A stretch of DNA of 64,000 bases, from contig NZ_CANKYS010000009.1 of the NCBI RefSeq assembly GCF_947488025.1, positions 154,754-218,753 of the forward strand, given 5' to 3'. Source of the DNA: an uncultured Nocardioides sp. (lineage in GTDB: Bacteria > Actinomycetota > Actinomycetes > Propionibacteriales > Nocardioidaceae). Each line of letters starts with the position of its first letter. The stretch's first letter is position 1. The position numbers were made by a program, and so were the translations under genes. Below are positions 1 through 7,602 of the stretch, piece by piece. The notes under the pieces were generated by a model. It made no database searches and was not told where the DNA came from. It saw only the letters and a list, made by a program, of their open reading frames with translations.

Positions 1-206
1 CCGCCCCCGGCGCCCTCGAAGTCGCGCTCGAGCTGCTGGGAGACCCGGGTCGTCGGGGTGTCGGGCAGCGTGATGTTGGACGACAGCGCGCCGGCGAAGG
101 ACACGTACGTCACCGCCGTGACGGCCAGGACCGCCAGCCAGGCGCCGATGACGGCCCAGTGGCGGCGGGCCGCGAAGCGACCGATGCGGTAGAGGAGCTC
201 AGCCAT
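1..206 (-). CDS. MMPL/RND-family membrane transporter, N-terminal fragment cut by window edge
   Basis: Only the first 68 or so codons are in the window; the gene runs off the left edge. The start MAELLYRIGRFAARRHW is followed by a hydrophobic segment at about residues 17-40 and then a soluble stretch containing LPDTPTTRVSQQL. This is the usual opening of actinobacterial MMPL (mycobacterial membrane protein large-like) proton-driven exporters of lipids or drugs. It lies 52 bases downstream of a TetR gene on the same strand, so the two are probably co-transcribed and TetR-controlled. The exported substrate cannot be told from this fragment. Confidence 0.72.
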   Translation of the reverse strand, partial: MAELLYRIGRFAARRHWAVIGAWLAVLAVTAVTYVSFAGALSSNITLPDTPTTRVSQQLERDFEGAGG

Positions 207-258
207 GGTGGCGGCGGGCCTTTCGGTTGCGGTGCAGGGAAGGAGGGAGTCGGGTGGG

Positions 259-918
259 TCAGCCGTCGTGGCCGATGCGGAGCCGCTGGAGCACGCGGTC
301 GAGCAGTGCGTCCCAGTCGGTGCGCGCGTCGGACGGCACGTCGGGGGCCAGGTCGGGGTGCTGCTCGAGCCACAGGCCGGCGATCGTCACGATGCCGCTG
401 AAGAGCAGCGCCAGGCCGATCTCGAGGTCGACCGGGTCGAGGCCGGGCGCGCGGCGTACGAGCTGCTGGCGCAGTCGGCCGCCGACGTGCTCGAAGGCGG
501 TCCGGGAGATCCCCTGGGCGCGCTCGTCGCCCATCTCGGGCGCACCGAGGACGCGGTGGATCGTCGCGATCGCGGTGGGCAGGTCGACGCCCCGGGTGGC
601 CTCGGCCACGGCGTCGAGCGCCGCCCGGCCGCCGGCCTCGCCCGCGGGGAGCTCGGTCGTACGGCGGTCGATGTCGGCGAGGAGCTCGGCCGTCGCCTCG
701 GCGAGGATCTGCTCGCACACCGCCACCAGCAGCTGGTCGAGGCCGGCGACGTGGTTGAAGACGGTCCGCCGCGACACCCCTGCCCGGGCGGCGACCTGCT
801 CGACGGTGAACCCGTCGGCCCCGTGCTCGGTGGCCAGCGCCCGGGCGGCGTCGAGGATGGCGCGACGCCGCTCCTCGCGCAGCGCGCTGCGGCCGTCGGC
901 CGGTGGGGTCGTGGTCAC
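259..918 (-). CDS. TetR/AcrR-family repressor of the adjacent MMPL exporter
   Basis: The 219-residue protein has a helix-turn-helix at about residues 38-57 (FTVEQVAARAGVSRRTVFNH) followed by an all-helical ligand-binding region, standard for TetR repressors. A GTG start at 918 was chosen because it is preceded by GAGCGG and puts a normal short tail before the HTH. Longer readings to 1047 would cross the palindrome at 929-943 and add non-TetR residues. The palindrome just upstream suggests autorepression, and the downstream MMPL exporter gene is the likely main target. The inducer is unknown. Confidence 0.88.
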   Translation of the reverse strand: MTTTPPADGRSALREERRRAILDAARALATEHGADGFTVEQVAARAGVSRRTVFNHVAGLDQLLVAVCEQILAEATAELLADIDRRTTELPAGEAGGRAALDAVAEATRGVDLPTAIATIHRVLGAPEMGDERAQGISRTAFEHVGGRLRQQLVRRAPGLDPVDLEIGLALLFSGIVTIAGLWLEQHPDLAPDVPSDARTDWDALLDRVLQRLRIGHDG

Positions 919-928
919 CCGCTCATTG

Positions 929-943
929 TTGCACTCAGTGCAA
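929..943. promoter_or_regulatory. TetR operator-like palindrome
   Basis: TTGCACTCAGTGCAA is a perfect 7-1-7 inverted repeat ten bases upstream of the tetR GTG start. Size and position fit a TetR-family operator controlling tetR and the exporter behind it. Binding itself is inferred. Confidence 0.65.
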
Positions 944-970
944 ATACAGTCGGGAACGTGGTTCCTCTGC

Positions 971-996
971 GGACTCCCCGCTCGAGCGGGGAGTCC
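971..996. repeat. Perfect 26-bp palindrome in the tetR/response-regulator intergenic region
   Basis: The two 13-base arms (GGACTCCCCGCTC and its complement) meet with no spacer. It lies in the 348-base gap between the tetR start (918) and the end of the receiver gene (1267). With the hairpin at 1065-1092 it may stop transcription coming from the receiver gene. No coding sequence is apparent in 919-1266. The gap also holds two CCCTCCAAG direct repeats near 1019-1050. Confidence 0.45.
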
Positions 997-1064
997 GTCA
1001 CCTGGAGGCCCGTACAACCCCCTCCAAGTGTCGGACCACCCCTCCAAGAGGCCGGACGGACCAA

Positions 1065-1092
1065 CGGCACGGCCCCTGCGAGGGCCGTGCCG
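1065..1092 (-). terminator. Hairpin terminator candidate downstream of the receiver gene
   Basis: CGGCACGGCCC pairs perfectly with GGGCCGTGCCG across a six-base loop. It is 175 bases past the stop of the minus-strand receiver gene and has no U-tract, as is common for GC-rich actinobacterial terminators. Confidence 0.45.
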
Positions 1093-1266
1093 TAGCCGCG
1101 TCGGTGGTGCGTGGCCCCACCGCCACTGGGGGGACCGGACGCCGGCGGGAGGACGACGTACGGGGGCGGTGGACGAGCCCGACGGAACGCGACCGCCTGG
1201 CCCTACCGCTGGTGAGACGGGACGTGCCGCGACCCATGACGCGGTTCGGCCACGGAGTTTTCTGCC

Positions 1267-1647
1267 TCAGCCCGCCTCGGCGACCGTGGCCGGCCGGACC
1301 GACCCGCGGACGCGTTCGACGAGCTCGGCGAGGGTGAACGGCTTGCCCAGCACGTCATCGGCACCCGCGCCCAGGCTGGCGGCGACGTGGTCGGTCCCGG
1401 CGTGGCCGGAGGTCACCAGGACGGCGCCGAGGAAGCCGGCCGCGCGGAGGAAGGCGGTGGCCTCCAGGCCGTCCATGTCGGGCAGGCCGCGGTCCATCAC
1501 CACCACGTCGATCTGGCGGCTCCCGATGACCGCGCGGGCCTCACTGCCGGTGTCGACGGCGAGGACGTCGAAGCCGGCCCGGCCGAGCGCGAGCTCCATC
1601 ACCTGTGCGAGGTCGGGCTCGTCCTCGACGATCAGCACGGTGGGCAC
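1267..1647 (-). CDS. Stand-alone response-regulator receiver (REC) domain protein
   Basis: The 126 residues form a single CheY-like receiver domain with no output domain. The acidic pair is in VEDEPD, the phospho-acceptor aspartate is in VVVMDRGLPDMDG, the conserved Thr/Ser is in VLVTSGHAG and the lysine is in LGKPF. A GTG start at 1647 gives the usual VPTVLIVEDE opening. An upstream ATG at 1680 would add 11 residues. It follows the PAS-ANTAR gene on the same strand with a gap of about 75 bases, so they may form one signalling unit. No histidine kinase is adjacent. Confidence 0.85.
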   Translation of the reverse strand: MPTVLIVEDEPDLAQVMELALGRAGFDVLAVDTGSEARAVIGSRQIDVVVMDRGLPDMDGLEATAFLRAAGFLGAVLVTSGHAGTDHVAASLGAGADDVLGKPFTLAELVERVRGSVRPATVAEAG

Positions 1648-1722
1648 GCGCCCACGGTACAACCGAAGTACACGCCACACCCACAGAACGGTGAAGCAGT
1701 CGTCGCCGGTTCTCCGGCGTCG

Positions 1723-2382
1723 TCAGCCGGTCACGGAATCGCGGTCGGGGACCTCGTAGAGCCGCGCGAGCATCTGGTGGGCCGACACCGGGCCGACCTT
1801 GGTGGGGGTGCGGTCGCTGGTCGCCGCCTCCAGCAGGACCTGCGCGATGTCACGCACCTTGCGGTTGGTGTCGGCCGAGAAGGCCCGCAGCAACGCCCAC
1901 GCGGTGTCGGCGTCGACGCTGTAGAGCTGCACGAGCACGCCCTTGGCCTGCTCGATCGCGGCGCGGTGCTCGACGAAGTCCACGACCGCCGTGTCCACCT
2001 CGGTGTCCACGGCGTCCTGCCGCACGTCCGTGATGTCGACGAGGTGCCCGTGCACGACCCGCGTGCCGTCGTCGTCCTCGAGGTGTCCGGCGGCGAGGAC
2101 CACGCGGACGGCGTTCCGCGCGGTGCGGATGCGGTGCAGGAAGGAGAAGGGTTCGCTCCGCAGGAGCAGCGCCTCCCGCGACTCCCACGCCGCCGGGACG
2201 TCCTCGGGGTGCACGTGCCGCATCACGAGCTCGGTCGTGGGGACGACGGTCCCCGGCTCGAACCCGTGGATCTCGAACATCGTGTCCGACCACCACCACT
2301 CGTCGCTGTCGGGCCGGTAGGTGTAGCGACCGACCAGAGCAGCACCCGAGGCCCTGAAGCGGCGGTCCGGCCCACGTCCCAT
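1723..2382 (-). CDS. PAS-ANTAR sensor/RNA-binding antitermination regulator
   Basis: The 219-residue protein has an N-terminal PAS_3-type fold (about residues 12-130; WWWSDTMFEIHGF and HPEDVPAAW are characteristic). It ends in an ANTAR domain (about 148-205; AAIEQAKGVLVQLYSVDADTA is the hallmark). ANTAR domains bind paired hairpins in target mRNAs and prevent termination, and PAS supplies sensing. The ATG at 2382 was chosen because upstream in-frame sequence is low-complexity and non-homologous. The receiver gene is immediately downstream. The ligand and RNA targets cannot be read from the sequence. Confidence 0.88.
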   Translation of the reverse strand: MGRGPDRRFRASGAALVGRYTYRPDSDEWWWSDTMFEIHGFEPGTVVPTTELVMRHVHPEDVPAAWESREALLLRSEPFSFLHRIRTARNAVRVVLAAGHLEDDDGTRVVHGHLVDITDVRQDAVDTEVDTAVVDFVEHRAAIEQAKGVLVQLYSVDADTAWALLRAFSADTNRKVRDIAQVLLEAATSDRTPTKVGPVSAHQMLARLYEVPDRDSVTG

Positions 2383-2434
2383 GGGGCGATTCTGCCCAAT
2401 CCCGTCAGCAGGCTTCAAGATGGACGAAGCTTGA

Positions 2435-2902
2435 TCAGGCGGGGTCGGTGACGTCGGCGACCTGCGCGCCGAGGTGGGCGATGACGTCGTCGGCGGAGAC
2501 GGTCGCCGCGACCCCGTGCGCACCGGCTCCGAGGGAGATCGCCCGCCCGACGATGCGCTCGTCGGCGACCACGGGCAGCGTGGTCCGCGAGCCGAACGGG
2601 GTGATGGTGCCGCGCTCGTAGCCGGTCACCTCCCGGGCGGCCTCGGCCGCGGGCATCGAGATCCGGTTCACGCCGAGGAGCCCGCGCAGCTTGGGCCAGG
2701 AGATCTCCCGGTCACCGGGCACGAGCACGAAGAGGTGGTCGCCCTCGCCGCGGCGTACGACCATCGTCTTCACGACCGCGGACGGCTCCACCCCGCGCGC
2801 GGCTGCCGCCTCGGCGAGCGAGCCCACCCGTCCGTGCCGGGTGACCTCGTGCGCGATCCCCGATGCGGCCAGCGCGCGGAGCGCGGGGTTGTCCTCGTCC
2901 AC
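2435..2902 (-). CDS. YbaK/EbsC-family aminoacyl-tRNA deacylase
   Basis: The 155-residue single-domain protein has family signatures: KTMVVRRGEGDHLFVLVPGDREI with the conserved lysine, the SMPAAEAAREVTGYERGTITPFG block, and the late GAGAHGV segment. Relatives hydrolyse mischarged tRNAs in trans (for example Cys-tRNA-Pro) after aminoacylation. The GTG at 2902 gives the typical start VDEDNPALRALAASGI. Exact tRNA specificity is not determined by the visible motifs. It is probably a single-gene transcript. Confidence 0.85.
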   Translation of the reverse strand: MDEDNPALRALAASGIAHEVTRHGRVGSLAEAAAARGVEPSAVVKTMVVRRGEGDHLFVLVPGDREISWPKLRGLLGVNRISMPAAEAAREVTGYERGTITPFGSRTTLPVVADERIVGRAISLGAGAHGVAATVSADDVIAHLGAQVADVTDPA

Positions 2903-2940
2903 GCGAGGAGCGTACGACGCCCCGCGCGGCCCGGGAACGA

Positions 2941-2975
2941 CGATCGGGCCGGTCCGCAGAGGACCGGCCCGATCG
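2941..2975. terminator. Strong hairpin, probably terminating the sigma-factor operon
   Basis: A perfect 15-bp stem (left arm CGATCGGGCCGGTCC) encloses a five-base loop. It lies between the minus-strand sigma factor gene ending at 3160 and the start of the YbaK gene, so it should stop minus-strand transcription arriving from the sigma operon. Confidence 0.6.
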
Positions 2976-3159
2976 GTTGGCTGGCGAGGTGGTGACGAAA
3001 AGAGGAAACGGCAGGTCAAAGTGATCCCGAGGCGTGCTCGTTGGACCCCGCCCAGCACGATTTCGCCGCCGTGACCAACACTTCTGCAAGGCCAATGGGC
3101 TACCGGCAGAACGACGTGCTTGTGATGGGCCCGGGTCGGACCTGTGGACCCTGCGGTCC

Positions 3160-3723
3160 TCATGAGGAGGGGTGAGTCACTCCAGCGCGTTCACGGTCGG
3201 CGCGTGCAGGGCCAGCTGGCCGGCCCTCGTCACAGTCAGGTTCGAGCAGGCGGCGGAGCGCTGCTAGGCCTCGGGATGAGTGGCTCTTCACGGTACCTTC
3301 GGAGATGCCGAGCTCACGCGCGGTCTCGTGGACGTCGAGGCCGAGCCAGTGGCGGAGGACGACGACCTTGCGTTGCATCTCGGGAAGTCGCTGAACGCCT
3401 TGGACGAGTGCGTCGCGTTCATCGACCGGCAGCCCCGTGGCGGCAGCTGGATCGCCGGCTGCGTCGAGGCGAGCGGTGCGGACTCGGCGGCCGCGCAGAC
3501 GGTAGGCGTCGATGTTGGCGCGCATCAGGATGCTACGAACGTACGCCTCGGGATTCCCGTCGACGACACGGGGCCAGGCGGTGTACAGCTTCGTCAATGC
3601 GACCTGCAGGAGGTCGTCGGCGTCGTGCCAACTGCCGCACAGCGCGTACGCGATGCGCCGGAGGTGGTCTTGTCGTGAGACGACGAACGCAGAGTAGGAG
3701 GCCTCGTGTTCAGCACGCTTCAT
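3160..3723 (-). CDS. ECF RNA polymerase sigma factor (SigE70/SigM-like)
   Basis: The 187-residue protein has sigma-70 region 2 (about residues 15-85; YALCGSWHDADDLLQVALTKLYTAW) and region 4 (about 110-165; ALVQGVQRLPEMQRKVVVLRHWLGLDV then an HTH with ELGISEGTVKSHSSRGL). It resembles the actinobacterial SigE70/SACE_1649-type ECF group. The ATG at 3723 overlaps the stop of the upstream membrane-protein gene as ATGA, so translation is coupled. The membrane protein is the likely cognate regulator. Base composition here is slightly less G/C-extreme than in neighbouring core genes. Confidence 0.88.
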   Translation of the reverse strand: MKRAEHEASYSAFVVSRQDHLRRIAYALCGSWHDADDLLQVALTKLYTAWPRVVDGNPEAYVRSILMRANIDAYRLRGRRVRTARLDAAGDPAAATGLPVDERDALVQGVQRLPEMQRKVVVLRHWLGLDVHETARELGISEGTVKSHSSRGLAALRRLLEPDCDEGRPAGPARADRERAGVTHPSS

Positions 3724-4562
3724 GAGGCGTCCGGGGCGCCCGGGTAGTCGATGCCGGGGACGGCGTCTCCACAGCCGCGGTGCTCGGTCTCCGCAAGGTA
3801 GGTGATGTCGGCGTCCTCGCCGGGGAGCTTGCGTGCCACGACGCACAGCCGGGCTCCGTCGACTTCGATGGTGCCGGCCGCACTGGGAGCGTTGGCGGGT
3901 GCCTGGTCGATGCGGGCCGGGCTCGATTGTTCGACAATGGTCACGCCGTCGTTGGCGGTGAGCATGCCTGCGGCGTCGAGAGTCACCCAGCCGGGTTCAT
4001 ACGGGCCGTTGCTGAACATTCCTCTCGTGTTGAGCACGGTGAGCTCGCGCACCCACTGTTCGAACGAGCGCCCTGATGTGGCGACCAGGTCGGAGGCCCA
4101 TCCGGACTGGCCTCGCACGACGGCGGCCATCACCCACTTCCGCTCGCCCTCGTAGGTCACCACCGCAGCGGCCGAGGTCACGGCGTCGTTCGGAACCGGG
4201 TCGTCGACCTGGCGCACGACGGTGACGCCGGGGGCGATTTCCAGCCTTGCGGTGTTCAGGTCGTACCCGAACAGCACGGTGGGCGGGGGTGGCACGACAC
4301 CGTCGCTCAGGTCGCTATTCACGACTGGGTCTGGGGTCGCGCTCGCGTCGGAAGCAACGATGCCGTCGCCGGAGGACGGATCGGCGCCGGGTTGGAGCGC
4401 CCATGCGACGCCTACGACAGCAGTCGTTGCAGCCACCGCGCTGACGGTGCGGGTGATCCGCCGTCGTGCCTGCGCACGGCGGCCGGCAACGAGCCGGTCC
4501 TCGAGGGGTCGATGCGCCGGCCCGCCGGACGTGGCCTGCTCAAAGCGGTCCATGAGGTCCAT
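3720..4562 (-). CDS. Single-pass membrane protein, putative sigma-factor partner
   Basis: The 280-residue protein has an Arg-rich cytoplasmic N-terminus, one transmembrane segment at about residues 35-55 (TVSAVAATTAVVGVAWAL), a Pro/Ser/Asp-rich linker and an extracytoplasmic domain of about 190 residues. It ends four bases inside the sigma-factor start (ATGA overlap), which suggests a regulator of that sigma factor. No canonical zinc-binding anti-sigma (ZAS) motif is visible, so an anti-sigma role is inferred only from topology and operon. The ATG at 4562 has GGAGCAG upstream. Here the membrane gene precedes the sigma gene, the reverse of the common order. Confidence 0.6.
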   Translation of the reverse strand: MDLMDRFEQATSGGPAHRPLEDRLVAGRRAQARRRITRTVSAVAATTAVVGVAWALQPGADPSSGDGIVASDASATPDPVVNSDLSDGVVPPPPTVLFGYDLNTARLEIAPGVTVVRQVDDPVPNDAVTSAAAVVTYEGERKWVMAAVVRGQSGWASDLVATSGRSFEQWVRELTVLNTRGMFSNGPYEPGWVTLDAAGMLTANDGVTIVEQSSPARIDQAPANAPSAAGTIEVDGARLCVVARKLPGEDADITYLAETEHRGCGDAVPGIDYPGAPDAS

Positions 4563-4670
4563 CGCTGCTCCAGTGTTTCGTTCGGATGCTGTCACTGACA
4601 CAGACGAATCCGGGGCCACGCCGTTGTCCTTGATCAACGATGACCTTCCACGAAGGTGGCGCGGGACTCG

Positions 4671-5207
4671 TCACGTCTGAGGAACCAGCTGGACCTCGCT
4701 CGCCAGCGACGCCACCAAGGCAAACACAGTCGAGGATGACGGAGTCCTGCCGAGTTTTCGTAGGTCGTAGAGAGTGTTCGGCCGAACAACGACCTCGGCG
4801 GCGATCGGTGAAACAGCGAGCTTGGGCTCGCCGTACAGCAGCTCCAGCAGCGCCGATACAACACCACCCTTGCTGCCGGCAACGGAGAGTACGTACCCAA
4901 GCGCTGAGGCGCAGGCTTCCAGCGTCGTCCAGCGGGGCCAGCCCGACCCGGACAGGGCGCCGGCGGCAACGCTGAGTGACACCCCTGCCTCGCGCGCGAG
5001 ATCCCGCAACGACCAACCCCTGGTTGCCCGCAGCCGCTCGAGCTCGCTGGCGAGCGCCTGGTAGTTCGCCACTGCCGACACCTCGACGCTTCCCTCGCAG
5101 TCCTCGGCAGGCCTGTCCGGTAGGGCATAGAGCCAGGACCCGGACTCGTCCTTGCCGCCTCGCGGTGCCGGCCAGCCAACGACGTCATCGGGGTAGCTCT
5201 TCACCAC
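4671..5207 (-). CDS. XRE-family helix-turn-helix protein
   Basis: The 178-residue protein has a Cro/CI-type HTH at about residues 50-110 (LASELERLRATRGWSLRDLAREAGVS then a long helix through LEACASALGY). It has a shorter N-terminal extension and a C-terminal region of about 60 residues with no motif I recognise. It is transcribed divergently from the zinc-ribbon/recombinase/transposase genes across a 127-base gap, so it could regulate that set. It follows no obvious partner toxin, so a toxin-antitoxin role is unsupported. Confidence 0.7.
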   Translation of the reverse strand: MVKSYPDDVVGWPAPRGGKDESGSWLYALPDRPAEDCEGSVEVSAVANYQALASELERLRATRGWSLRDLAREAGVSLSVAAGALSGSGWPRWTTLEACASALGYVLSVAGSKGGVVSALLELLYGEPKLAVSPIAAEVVVRPNTLYDLRKLGRTPSSSTVFALVASLASEVQLVPQT

Positions 5208-5334
5208 AAGGACACGGTGCCACGAGCCGGCGCCCAGTGTTCGGAAAACCGATCAACCCGCTCACGGCGGCGAGCACCAAGGACGGCGCACGGCCCAACG
5301 AAGGACGGGCCACCGACCGAAACCGGAGACACCC
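5208..5334. promoter_or_regulatory. Divergent intergenic region between xre and the recombinase/transposase set
   Basis: This 127-base gap should contain both divergent promoters. The only symmetrical element seen is TCGGAAAACCGA at 5241-5252 (4-4-4 inverted repeat), a weak operator candidate for the XRE protein. A GGAG ribosome-binding site lies just before the ATG at 5335. Confidence 0.3.
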
Positions 5335-5646
5335 ATGACCCCGAACAGCGCCATCCGACCCACCTGCCCCGAATGCGGCCTCACCCTCCGCACCGTCATC
5401 GCCGGCATCGTCACGCAGGCGCCCACCGCTCACAGCATCAACGACAACGTGTCGCTCACCCTCCGCGTCGGCCCCACGGCAACCGGCATGAGCGGCCTCA
5501 TCGAGGTCAGCCACAACTGCCAGTGCGGCTGGCACGGAGCCTGGCACGACCTCTACGACCTCCCCGACTCGGGCTTCAACGAGGCGCCAGCCCACCCCGA
5601 GGCACACAGTGCCGGCCAGCTGTCAGCCGCCTTCTACGGCTGCTGA
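5335..5646 (+). CDS. Small zinc-ribbon-like hypothetical protein
   Basis: The 103-residue protein has a CPEC pair near residue 10 and a second Cys pair in SHNCQCGWHGAWHDLYD, enough for one zinc-ribbon site. I cannot assign it to a named family. The ATG is preceded by CCGGAGACACCC, a credible ribosome-binding site. It is first in a same-strand series with the recombinase-like gene (195-base gap) and the transposase, so it may belong to the same mobile unit, perhaps as a DNA-binding accessory protein. That role is inference. Confidence 0.6.
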   Translation: MTPNSAIRPTCPECGLTLRTVIAGIVTQAPTAHSINDNVSLTLRVGPTATGMSGLIEVSHNCQCGWHGAWHDLYDLPDSGFNEAPAHPEAHSAGQLSAAFYGC

Positions 5647-5841
5647 GACGACCGACCCTTCCGCCCAGGACACCAGCCACGCGCCTCCCGGACGACGACA
5701 TCTGGAACTGACGCCCGTCACAACTCCCACCCACAGCCCGCCCTCACGGCGGCCGCGCTCTCCGCCGGACAGCGCCAGACCCGCGATACCCCGCTCCGGC
5801 CGGGTGTCGCGCGGGCAAGCTGCCATCCACGAGGACCACCC

Positions 5842-7602
5842 ATGACCGCCGACCGCCCACGCCGCGGCACCCCGACCGCTATCGCGGGCTACATCCGCAA
5901 CTTCACCCCCACCCGGCTCGACCAAGCAGCTTGGTCACTCGCCGGCCCTGCCAGCAAGTCCCTCGTCCGTCGCGCGCAGCCAGTCAGCATCGCCCACGCC
6001 CGCCTCCTGCTCTCCCACCTCGCGGGGTACCTCGCCGACCCCGACGTCTGGGACGCCGCCCAGGCGCCGACGCTCCGAGAGCTCCTTCGGGTCGAGACCA
6101 TCAACGCCCATCTGACCCGGACCACCTTCTCCAGCCCGCGAACCAAAGCCACCCACCGCGACACGCTGTACAAGCTCGCTCGCACCGCCGGAAACCTCGA
6201 CCCGGTTGCCCCGCGCCCAGTCCGCCGCGGCGCCCCGGACGCCTTCTTCCTGGCCGGCGCCAGCCAGCCGATACCGGCCGCTCACCTCCTCCAGGCACGC
6301 CGCACCCAGGCACCCGCGCCCATCAAGGAGTGGCTGCGCCCTCTTCTTCCCGCCCTGACACGGCAGGTTCCCAATGGTCACATCGAGAACACCCGCACGG
6401 TGATGCCGTCAGATGTCATCCGGACGCTGACCGAGGCACCCAACCGAGAGCCGAACGTGTCCTCCACCCAGACCCCCGGGTCCCCCGTGCAGACGGGCAA
6501 GCAGGCAGCCACACCGGCCAAGCCCACCTCGCGGCGCGCCCGCATCGCAGCCGCAAAGGCCGCCCAGAAGGTCCGCGCCGAGCAAGCCGGGGCGCCAAGA
6601 ACTGGCATTGTCCGCGTGCTCCCCACCGGTACTGACCTCCCCGACGAGGTGCGTGCCCGGGTCGCTTCGTTCACGCCCCAGAAGGCCACCCGGCAGGCCT
6701 GGAACCGCAACGCTGAGCTCGGCGCCGGGCTGGTCTTCGCGACGGCGCCGTACAACCCGCGCGTCGCCCAGAGCGCCTGCTCCTACGTCGCCCTGTTGCT
6801 CACCTACGTCGCCGCTCGCCACGGTCGTGACGCAGCCGAGCCGTTGACGCTCGACGACCTGTACGCGCCCGGACTGCTCGACGAGTGGCTCGACCAGTGC
6901 CACTGGTCCGACCGGTCCAAGGCCTCTGCCCGGTCGCTGCTGCGCCGCGCACTGCGGGCCATCGACCCCTCCACAGCTCCCGCGCGGCTCGAGCACCACA
7001 AGGTCGCTGCCCCGTACACCCGCGAGGAATGCGACTGGTACGTCCGCGCCGCCTGGCACCAGCCCACAGTCGCGCTCACCCGAGACATGTGCCTCATCGT
7101 CGGCCTCGGGCTCGGCGCCGGCCTCGACGCCACCGACCTGCGCGCCCTCACGCCCGAGTGCTTCACCACCGTCGTCGCCTACGGCGAGCAGACCATCCTT
7201 ACCGTCCGGGTGCCCGGAGACGGCGTCAAGGCCCGCACCGTCCCCATCCGCACCCACTACGCGCCCCTGGTCCAACGCGGCCTCGACCTGCACGCCAAGA
7301 CTAAGAAGCCCTCTGCGCTGGTCATCGGCAAGGTCCGCGACCGCAACAACGTCGTAGGCCCCGTCACCAGTCGCGCCAAGACGGCAGGCTCGGCGTCGCT
7401 CGAGCTGCGGATGAGCCGCCTGCGCAACACCTGGCTCGTCGCCCAGCTCTGCGCACCCATCTCCCTCGCCGACCTCCTCCCGGTCGCGGGTCTTGCCTCG
7501 GCGCGAACCGTCACCGAGCTCATCAGCTACTGCCCCCCGGCAGACGAGGCCGCCGTGGAACGCATCGTCTCGGCCCTTGCTGGAGCGGACGGTGCCGCGT
7601 GA
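5842..7602 (+). CDS. Degenerate tyrosine-recombinase-like protein paired with a DDE transposase
   Basis: The 586-residue protein has two core-binding-like repeats (from about F21 and F277, both opening FTP), a Pro/Ala/Lys-rich linker at about 200-270, and a C-terminal region resembling a tyrosine recombinase catalytic domain. I see K463 in GVKARTVP, R528 in SRLRNTWL and a possible nucleophile Y563 in LISYCPP. The usual box I arginine position reads GLDATDL and the box II histidine is replaced, so normal integrase catalysis looks doubtful. The stop overlaps the transposase start as GTGA, so the two are co-translated. It may be a DNA-binding partner, a targeting factor or an unusual recombinase. 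Confidence 0.6.
   Translation: MTADRPRRGTPTAIAGYIRNFTPTRLDQAAWSLAGPASKSLVRRAQPVSIAHARLLLSHLAGYLADPDVWDAAQAPTLRELLRVETINAHLTRTTFSSPRTKATHRDTLYKLARTAGNLDPVAPRPVRRGAPDAFFLAGASQPIPAAHLLQARRTQAPAPIKEWLRPLLPALTRQVPNGHIENTRTVMPSDVIRTLTEAPNREPNVSSTQTPGSPVQTGKQAATPAKPTSRRARIAAAKAAQKVRAEQAGAPRTGIVRVLPTGTDLPDEVRARVASFTPQKATRQAWNRNAELGAGLVFATAPYNPRVAQSACSYVALLLTYVAARHGRDAAEPLTLDDLYAPGLLDEWLDQCHWSDRSKASARSLLRRALRAIDPSTAPARLEHHKVAAPYTREECDWYVRAAWHQPTVALTRDMCLIVGLGLGAGLDATDLRALTPECFTTVVAYGEQTILTVRVPGDGVKARTVPIRTHYAPLVQRGLDLHAKTKKPSALVIGKVRDRNNVVGPVTSRAKTAGSASLELRMSRLRNTWLVAQLCAPISLADLLPVAGLASARTVTELISYCPPADEAAVERIVSALAGADGAA

Noticed and set aside
998..1237. Short open frames between tetR and the receiver gene
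   Set aside because: Arg/Pro/Ser-rich translations without a ribosome-binding site, overlapping the hairpin at 1065-1092.
2941..5334. Second copy of the tRNA-Ser 3' end marking an island boundary
   Set aside because: I looked for GTGGGATTTGAACCC-like sequence at the far side of the putative island and found none.
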